From the IMG/VR virus record IMGVR_UViG_3300025168_000032, positions 62,001 to 126,000 of that record: a stretch of DNA of 64,000 nucleotides; one strand, written 5' to 3'. This DNA comes from a virus. Each line of letters begins with the position of its first letter. Positions within the stretch are counted from its first letter, which is position 1. Of this stretch, positions 59,548 to 64,000 are shown one piece after another. The translations under genes were made by a program, and so were the position numbers. The notes under the pieces were generated by a model. It ran no database searches. It saw only the letters and a list, made by a program, of their open reading frames with translations, and had not been told where the DNA came from.

Positions 59548-59639
59548 GTTGAGTGTTTTGAATAGTGAAGAGGCCTGAATAGTAGAACTCCAAACTCTAA
59601 AAACACTCAACCACTGTGGCGGAGGGGATTCCCCCTCCG
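59548..59639 (+). ncRNA. Structured leader or small RNA before gp32 gene
   Basis: GTTGAGTGTTTT (59548-59559) is perfectly complementary to AAAACACTCAAC (59600-59611); three more pairs form below it across one bulged C (AGT 59545-59547 with ACT 59613-59615). The 40-base loop contains two copies of TGAATAGT. A second hairpin, CGGAGGGG/CCCCTCCG (59620-59639), follows, without a T-run. The coding start is at 59690. It may be an autoregulatory leader as in T4 gene 32 mRNA, which has a pseudoknot that gp32 binds, or a separate small RNA ending at the second hairpin. Structure is direct from sequence; function is inference. Confidence 0.5.
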
Positions 59640-59689
59640 ACCTTAGTCTTTATAGACAAAAAACTTAGCTAACAAAAGGAAAAAATATC

Positions 59690-60466
59690 ATGGCTTTAAA
59701 TATAGAACAAATGAGAGCAAAGCTCGAAGTGTCACGTAACGGTGGCAAAAAACAAGATAACACTAAATGGCGCCCTTCTGAGGGTGATCAAACTGTTCGC
59801 ATCATTCCTACTGATGATGGTGACCCTTTCAAGGAATTTCATTTCCATTATAATGTTGGAAGGAACCCCGGCATTCTTTGCCCCAAACGTAATCATGGGG
59901 AAGACTGTCCAATATGTGATTTCGCCTCAAAGTTGTGGCGACAAGGTGTCGAAGGTAACGACGATACCGCCAAAAGAGAAGCAAAGAAATTATTTGCTCG
60001 AAAGCGCTATTACTCACCGATTATTGTTAGAGGTGAGGAGAGCAAAGGCGTAAGGGTGTGGGCTTATGGCAAAATGGCTTATGAGACTCTACTTTCTTAC
60101 GTTTTAGATCCGGATTATGGTGACATTACTCATGCCGAAACAGGTACTGATGTTGTACTTAACTATGCCATACCCGGAACTCCGGGATCTTTTCCCAAGA
60201 CCACGCTTAAGCCCCGTCGACGGCCATCAGTGTTGTGTGATGAAGACGTAGCTGATTGTGACGAATTATTAAACTCTGTACCTGAGATGGAGACTCTCTT
60301 TCAACGACATTCTACCTCCGAAGTTCAATCGTTGTTGGACGAATACCTATCCTCCGATGAATCCTCCGAGTCTCTCTCAAGCGAAACGGGAAAATATAAT
60401 AAACAAAAAACTGTCGATGATGCATTAAAATCATTTATGAACAACGATACATCAATGGTTCGATAG
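59690..60466 (+). CDS. 32: Single-stranded DNA-binding protein, T4 gp32-like
   Basis: A 258-residue protein (T4 gp32: 301). N-terminal basic segment MALNIEQMRAKLE resembles the cooperative-binding region. The zinc site of the OB domain is visible: H51, C64, C73 and C76 with spacing close to T4 gp32 (H64, C77, C87, C90). Further matches are KWRPSEGDQTVRIIPT, KRYYSPIIVRGEES, and GTDVVLNY. The C-terminus has a Ser/Glu/Asp-rich tail for partner contacts and a basic end. AAAGGA precedes the ATG. It coats single strands during replication and recombination and is expected to work with UvsX, gp41 and the primase here. Confidence 0.9.
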   Translation: MALNIEQMRAKLEVSRNGGKKQDNTKWRPSEGDQTVRIIPTDDGDPFKEFHFHYNVGRNPGILCPKRNHGEDCPICDFASKLWRQGVEGNDDTAKREAKKLFARKRYYSPIIVRGEESKGVRVWAYGKMAYETLLSYVLDPDYGDITHAETGTDVVLNYAIPGTPGSFPKTTLKPRRRPSVLCDEDVADCDELLNSVPEMETLFQRHSTSEVQSLLDEYLSSDESSESLSSETGKYNKQKTVDDALKSFMNNDTSMVR

Positions 60467-60482
60467 TGTGGTTAAGTGTGAC

Positions 60483-60516
60483 GCCCCCAGCACTATAAAT
60501 ATGGGGGCATTTTTTT
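60483..60516 (+). terminator. Rho-independent terminator after gp32-like gene
   Basis: GCCCCCA (60483-60489) pairs with TGGGGGC (60502-60508), followed by A and eight T. The loop contains TATAAATA (60494-60501), identical to the T4 late promoter octamer. Confidence 0.9.
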
Positions 60517-60529
60517 TATTGGAGCAAAT

Positions 60530-60646
60530 ATGAATATATTATTATTAATTTTATTAATCGCTTGTGGTGATGAGGAAGACTCAGCGTCAGACACAGGTGA
60601 CGAAACAACAGAGACAGAGACTGAAGCCTATATTAGGTATCACTAA
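60530..60646 (+). CDS. Tiny acidic lipoprotein
   Basis: A 38-residue product. MNILLLILLIACGDEEDSAS: hydrophobic stretch and lipobox L-I-A-C with Cys at 12, then a very acidic remainder (Asp/Glu/Thr) ending AYIRYH. GGAG lies five bases before the ATG. Lipidation would leave a 27-residue acidic peptide on the membrane. Small phage lipoproteins such as T5 Llp block receptors and exclude superinfection (known); here that role is only possible. The ACGDEED-DTGD style resembles lipoproteins of Myxococcota-type bacteria. The gene lies between the terminator and uvsX. Confidence 0.65.
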   Translation: MNILLLILLIACGDEEDSASDTGDETTETETEAYIRYH

Positions 60647-60657
60647 AGGAGAAAACA

Positions 60658-61746
60658 ATGGGAAAGGTGATCGAAATGACTGAACACACAGGAAAAATTA
60701 ACGTTGGCGACTTAGCCAAGAAAATAAATAAGAAATTGGGCATCAAAGTTGCCCACGATTTGAATGAATCTAACCCAGTCTCTGTTAAAGATTGGATTCC
60801 AACTGGGTCTCGTTGGCTTGACTGTTCAATTAAGCCCGGAGAATACGCTGGTATCCCTGTCGGTAAAATCACAGAACTTGCTGGTTTATCTGGGGCTGGC
60901 AAGTCCTTTATGGCTGCTCAGATCGCAGGCAACGCTCAAAAGAAAGGTATGTTTGTCGTATATTTTGATGCAGAATCAGCGATAGATGAGGACTTTTTGG
61001 TGAAGGCTGGGTGCACCAAGGATCAATTGTTATATCAACAAGCAGTCTCAGTCGAAAAAACATTAGAAACGATGGAATATGTAATGGGCGAGTATAGTGA
61101 TGCAAGAGTTCTGTTTATTTGGGATTCTATTGCTGCAACCCCATCTGAAAAAGACCTTGAAGGAGATTATAACCCTCAATCTTCAATGGCTGTGAAGCCA
61201 AGAATTTTTTCCAAGGCATTTCCCAAACTTACGATCCCATTGGCGAATACTGAATCAACACTATTGTTGATTAATCAGTTAAAGACAAACATCTCTTCAC
61301 GACCAGCAGAGATGCTTATGGAGCCGTATATAGCTCCGGGTGGAAAAGCTATTGAGTACTTTTCCTCTTTGCGTATTTGGCTTACAAAGAGAAGAGCAAA
61401 AGCGTCATTTGCACTTGACGATGATGGCGTAAGAGTCGGGTCTCACGTCAAGGCCTTCATAAAGAAATCCAGAATGGGATCAGAAGGAAGGGTATGTGAG
61501 TTCAAGATAATGTGGGGAGGTCCAAAGGTTAGAATACAAGATGAAGAGTCTTGGCTAGACGTCCTTAAAGTTTCAAAACACCCCAATTTCACGCTCTCTG
61601 GGGCGTGGTACACAATGGTAGGGAAAGATGGAAAAGGTGTTAAATTTCAATCAAAACAGTGGCTTACTAAGCTAAAAGAAGAGAGTTTTAGGGAGACTGT
61701 TATTTCTTTAATGGATGAAGTTCTGATAGAGAAATATAAGTCGTAG
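60658..61746 (+). CDS. uvsX: UvsX-like RecA recombinase
   Basis: A 362-residue recombinase (T4 UvsX: 391). Walker A GLSGAGKS (~78-85), followed by VYFDAESAID; Walker B VLFIWDSIAA; DNA-binding L1/L2-type regions around ANTESTLLLINQLKTN and APGGKAIEYFSSLRIWLTK. C-terminal helices finish the domain. AAAGGAG precedes ATG 60658. It forms filaments on gp32-freed single strands and drives strand invasion; it would use ends made by the SbcDC fusion. A terminator follows. Confidence 0.93.
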   Translation: MGKVIEMTEHTGKINVGDLAKKINKKLGIKVAHDLNESNPVSVKDWIPTGSRWLDCSIKPGEYAGIPVGKITELAGLSGAGKSFMAAQIAGNAQKKGMFVVYFDAESAIDEDFLVKAGCTKDQLLYQQAVSVEKTLETMEYVMGEYSDARVLFIWDSIAATPSEKDLEGDYNPQSSMAVKPRIFSKAFPKLTIPLANTESTLLLINQLKTNISSRPAEMLMEPYIAPGGKAIEYFSSLRIWLTKRRAKASFALDDDGVRVGSHVKAFIKKSRMGSEGRVCEFKIMWGGPKVRIQDEESWLDVLKVSKHPNFTLSGAWYTMVGKDGKGVKFQSKQWLTKLKEESFRETVISLMDEVLIEKYKS

Positions 61747-61769
61747 TTTGTGTGTTTGATCATTGTGCT

Positions 61770-61801
61770 AACCCTCGGTTGAAATATACCGAGGGTTTTT
61801 T
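61770..61801 (+). terminator. Rho-independent terminator after uvsX
   Basis: AACCCTCGGT (61770-61779) pairs perfectly with ACCGAGGGTT (61788-61797), loop TGAAATAT, then a T-run. Confidence 0.93.
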
Positions 61802-61803
61802 AT

Positions 61804-61832
61804 TTGACAAACATATGTGTATGGGTTACATT
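61804..61832 (+). promoter_or_regulatory. Sigma70-type promoter TTGACA-17-TACATT
   Basis: TTGACA 61804-61809, 17-base spacer, TACATT 61827-61832; immediately after the uvsX terminator and 20 bases before ATG 61853. Confidence 0.78.
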
Positions 61833-61852
61833 ACTTAAACATCGGAGGAAAT

Positions 61853-62284
61853 ATGAGTTATAGAGATTCATCAAACCAATCAGGGGACATCAGCGAAATA
61901 ACAATTAAGCTTGATTTAATTAAGAAAGGATATGTGGTCTTAGAACCATCTTCTAGAGATTGTGTATATGACCTTGTTGTGGACATGGACGGAACCTTTG
62001 AGACAGTTCAGTGCAAAACAATGCAAAATAACAGCATAACAAAGATCGTAGATCGATCAAATGAGGTTGTGTGCGCTGGCGGCAAAACAAGAAACTCATT
62101 GGACTATGCCGAGCATGGTGTTAATTGGCTAGTTGGTTGCCGCAAGGAGACAGCCGAAACATATTATTACAAACTTAAAACGTATGCTGCGATTCCGGGA
62201 AAATCGTTTAGTGTTCTGAAGAATCCACAAGACGGCTTTCCAAGTCGTGTAGTGCCAAATAGACACGCAAGGGGGAATAAATAA
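61853..62284 (+). CDS. PD-(D/E)XK endonuclease-like protein
   Basis: A 143-residue protein, ATG 61853 after CGGAGG. The nuclease core is visible: E15 in SGDISEITIKLDLIKKGYVV, D40 in DCVYDLVVDMDG, and Q53-C-K55 in TFETVQCKTMQ, a QxK variant of the E-x-K motif found in some homing endonucleases and Holliday-junction resolvases of this fold. A third conserved area is YAEHGVNWLVGCRK. It has its own promoter between uvsX and RNase H and overlaps the RNase H ATG by one base. A recombination nuclease or resolvase is most likely; a former homing endonuclease is possible. Confidence 0.72.
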   Translation: MSYRDSSNQSGDISEITIKLDLIKKGYVVLEPSSRDCVYDLVVDMDGTFETVQCKTMQNNSITKIVDRSNEVVCAGGKTRNSLDYAEHGVNWLVGCRKETAETYYYKLKTYAAIPGKSFSVLKNPQDGFPSRVVPNRHARGNK

Positions 62285-63267
62285 TGTTAAAACTTGAAGT
62301 AAAAAGAAGTGACAAAAAGAGAGTATTAATAATTGATGCTCTCAACATGTTCTTAAGAAGCTACACGATCATTCCAAGTATGAACCCCAAGGGCCTTCCC
62401 AACGGAGGTACAGTTGGGTTTATAAAATCGTTGCAAAAACTTTGTCGTGACTTTCGTCCAAGTGAAGTCGTTATTTGTTGGGATGGACATGGCGGTTCGG
62501 AAAAAAAGAGACAACTTAATAAGGAATACAAACAAGGTAGACGACCTGTGCGTTTCAACCGCAGAATGATTGAACTCCCAGAAGAAGATGTTTACAAAAA
62601 CAGAAGAGATCAGCAACTAAGACTACATGAATATTTGAATGAGATGCCTGTTGTACAGTTGCAGCTTGATTATGTTGAAGCTGATGACATCATAGCGTAT
62701 GTTGACACAAGAAGCAAGTATAAAGGCTGGGATAAAATAATAGTATCCTCTGATAAAGACTTTTATCAACTATGTGAGGATGACCAAACATATATATGGA
62801 GACCCATTCAAAAAGAATTGATAAGTCAAAAACAACTAGTCTACAAGTTTGGAGTACACCCGGCTAACTTTGCACTGGTCAGGGCTATTGAAGGAGACTC
62901 ATCAGATAACCTCAAGGGCGTACCAAGAATAGGTATGAAAACTGTTGTTAAATATTTTCCTTTTGTCGATAAACCACAGAAGATCTCTTGTTCAGAAATA
63001 TTCACACACTGTCAAATGGAAAAAAACAAGAAATCTGTTCACAATAAGTTGCTAGAACACAAAGAACTTGTTAAGAATAACTATACTATTATGCAGTTAT
63101 ACGATCCAAATATTTCTCTACAAGGTAAGCAACAGATTGATTATACTTTATCTAATTATAAGCCCCTGTTTAGTAAGATAAACGTTAGTAAAATGCTTAT
63201 GGAAGATGGACAAGGATCGTTGAACTTGACTGACATGTGGGTTGCTTTTAGGAAAATTGTACAGTAG
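62284..63267 (+). CDS. rnh: 5'-3' exonuclease/RNase H, T4 Rnh-like (FEN family)
   Basis: A 327-residue protein (T4 RNase H: 305). Metal-binding motifs of the FEN family are present: D18 in LIIDALNMF, D in VICWDGHGGSEKKRQLNKEY, VEADDIIAYV, IVSSDKDFYQL, and the helix-hairpin-helix type segment EGDSSDNLKGVPRIGMKT. It would remove RNA primers from Okazaki fragments with gp32 and the polymerase. Transcribed from the promoter at 61804 with the nuclease before it; CGGAGG for the next gene follows. Confidence 0.9.
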   Translation: MLKLEVKRSDKKRVLIIDALNMFLRSYTIIPSMNPKGLPNGGTVGFIKSLQKLCRDFRPSEVVICWDGHGGSEKKRQLNKEYKQGRRPVRFNRRMIELPEEDVYKNRRDQQLRLHEYLNEMPVVQLQLDYVEADDIIAYVDTRSKYKGWDKIIVSSDKDFYQLCEDDQTYIWRPIQKELISQKQLVYKFGVHPANFALVRAIEGDSSDNLKGVPRIGMKTVVKYFPFVDKPQKISCSEIFTHCQMEKNKKSVHNKLLEHKELVKNNYTIMQLYDPNISLQGKQQIDYTLSNYKPLFSKINVSKMLMEDGQGSLNLTDMWVAFRKIVQ

Positions 63268-63290
63268 TTATAAAACATTCGGAGGATGAT

Positions 63291-64000
63291 ATGGAATTAA
63301 AACATGAAACTTTTCAAAGGTTTGGAAAGACATTTCAAGAGAACTTGTGCCACCTGATGCTTCAGGATAGGACATTTTGTGATCAGATATGCGAAGTACT
63401 CGACGTAGAATATTTACAGTACGAACACCTTAAAGTATTCGCGAATATGTTAATAGAGTACAGAGCCAAATATAGACAGCACCCAAGCTATGAGATTATG
63501 GCGACCAATATAACCTCTGGCTTAGGGTCATACACAGATGCACTACAGAAGCAAATAAGACAGTTTTATGCTAAAGTTATTAACTCTCACGAGATCGATG
63601 GATCTGATTTCATTAAAGAACATGCCATTGATTTTTGCCGTAAGCAGGTACTTAAAAAAGCGATGATTCAGTCTGTTAAGCTTCTTAAGTCGTCTTCATT
63701 CGAGGAAATTGCTACTGTTATTGAAGATGCAATGAAGCTTGGTACGAACGTTGATTTTGGACATGATTATCATATGGATATCGACGATCGCTTCAGACTT
63801 AAATCCAGAAACCCAGTGTCGACAGGGTGGAAGAGAGTTGACGAGGTTTGTCAGGGTGGTCTTGGTAAATCAGAGCTTGGTGTTGCCATAGCTCCAACTG
63901 GCGCTGGAAAGAGTATGCTTATGGTGCATCTTGGGGCAACGGCCCTAAAGGAGGGTAAAACTGTTGTCTATTACACTCTAGAATTGGCAGACACGGTAGT
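63291..64000 (+). CDS. 41: Replicative DNA helicase, T4 gp41-like (cut by window end)
   Basis: Open frame from ATG 63291 (GGAGGATG at 63281-63288) to the window end, 236 codons without a stop. The N-terminal helical part is DnaB-like; then SRNPVSTGWKRVDEVCQGGL followed by Walker A APTGAGKSM (residues ~203-211) and VVYYTLELAD, as in T4 gp41 and DnaB. The rest of the RecA-type ATPase lies outside. It unwinds the fork and recruits the primase at 4245. Confidence 0.88.
   Translation, partial: MELKHETFQRFGKTFQENLCHLMLQDRTFCDQICEVLDVEYLQYEHLKVFANMLIEYRAKYRQHPSYEIMATNITSGLGSYTDALQKQIRQFYAKVINSHEIDGSDFIKEHAIDFCRKQVLKKAMIQSVKLLKSSSFEEIATVIEDAMKLGTNVDFGHDYHMDIDDRFRLKSRNPVSTGWKRVDEVCQGGLGKSELGVAIAPTGAGKSMLMVHLGATALKEGKTVVYYTLELADTV

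Overview
This window looks like part of the genome of a T4-like contractile-tailed bacteriophage (Caudoviricetes, myovirus morphology), probably from a marine or other aquatic source. All convincing genes lie on the + strand. They are densely packed with many ATGA/TAATG overlaps, and the DNA is AT-rich. I recognise the T4 virion set: large terminase, portal, prohead protease, scaffold, major capsid, neck proteins, sheath, two tail-tube-family proteins, tape measure and gp26/gp53-type baseplate proteins. I also recognise a T4-type replication and recombination set: gp61 primase, fused gp47/gp46, gp32, UvsX, RNase H and gp41. The DNA polymerase in this stretch is a short family-A enzyme rather than the T4 family-B enzyme. 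The host is unknown. A secreted protein with a GGCS-hydrophobic-RRRR C-terminus (MYXO-CTERM-like) and a tiny acidic lipoprotein hint at a Myxococcota/Bdellovibrionota-type host, but this is only inference.

Layout. 1-3240: host-interaction cargo (ClpS adaptor, ADP-ribosyltransferase-like protein with a Cys-rich tail, two more Cys-rich phage proteins, a class II aldolase-like enzyme). 3240-8550: a sigma70-type promoter, a possible DNA-repair protein, three tandem small beta-barrel-like genes, primase, an Smr-like protein and a fused SbcD-SbcC nuclease. 8560-11280: probable lysis/envelope cassette (holin-like, i-spanin-like, secreted anchored protein, second membrane protein). 11280-20115: head genes (terminase, portal, protease, bS21), interrupted by a GIY-YIG homing endonuclease next to a truncated paralogue. 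20158-34469: about 14 kb of fibre/adhesin genes with shared end modules and repeats. 34553-38572: scaffold, capsid and a probable high-copy head protein. 38710-55439: neck, sheath, tubes, baseplate, tape measure and a 1532-aa baseplate-type protein. 55520-64000: a structural-type protein, then family-A polymerase, a divergent tubulin/FtsZ-like protein, a structured leader in front of gp32, a small lipoprotein, UvsX, a PD-(D/E)XK nuclease, RNase H and the start of gp41 (cut by the window end).

Regulation can be read directly. A nine-base motif, ACTATTTAY, stands 18-112 bases upstream of late (mainly structural) gene starts at ten places, with one weaker variant, and is the likely late promoter. 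Early/replication genes instead carry near-perfect TTGACA-16/17-TATATT promoters. Strong rho-independent terminators close several units. Several otherwise unrelated proteins carry a similar short helix (LT-x-L-II-EEL type), which I suggest is a packaging or virion-targeting tag.
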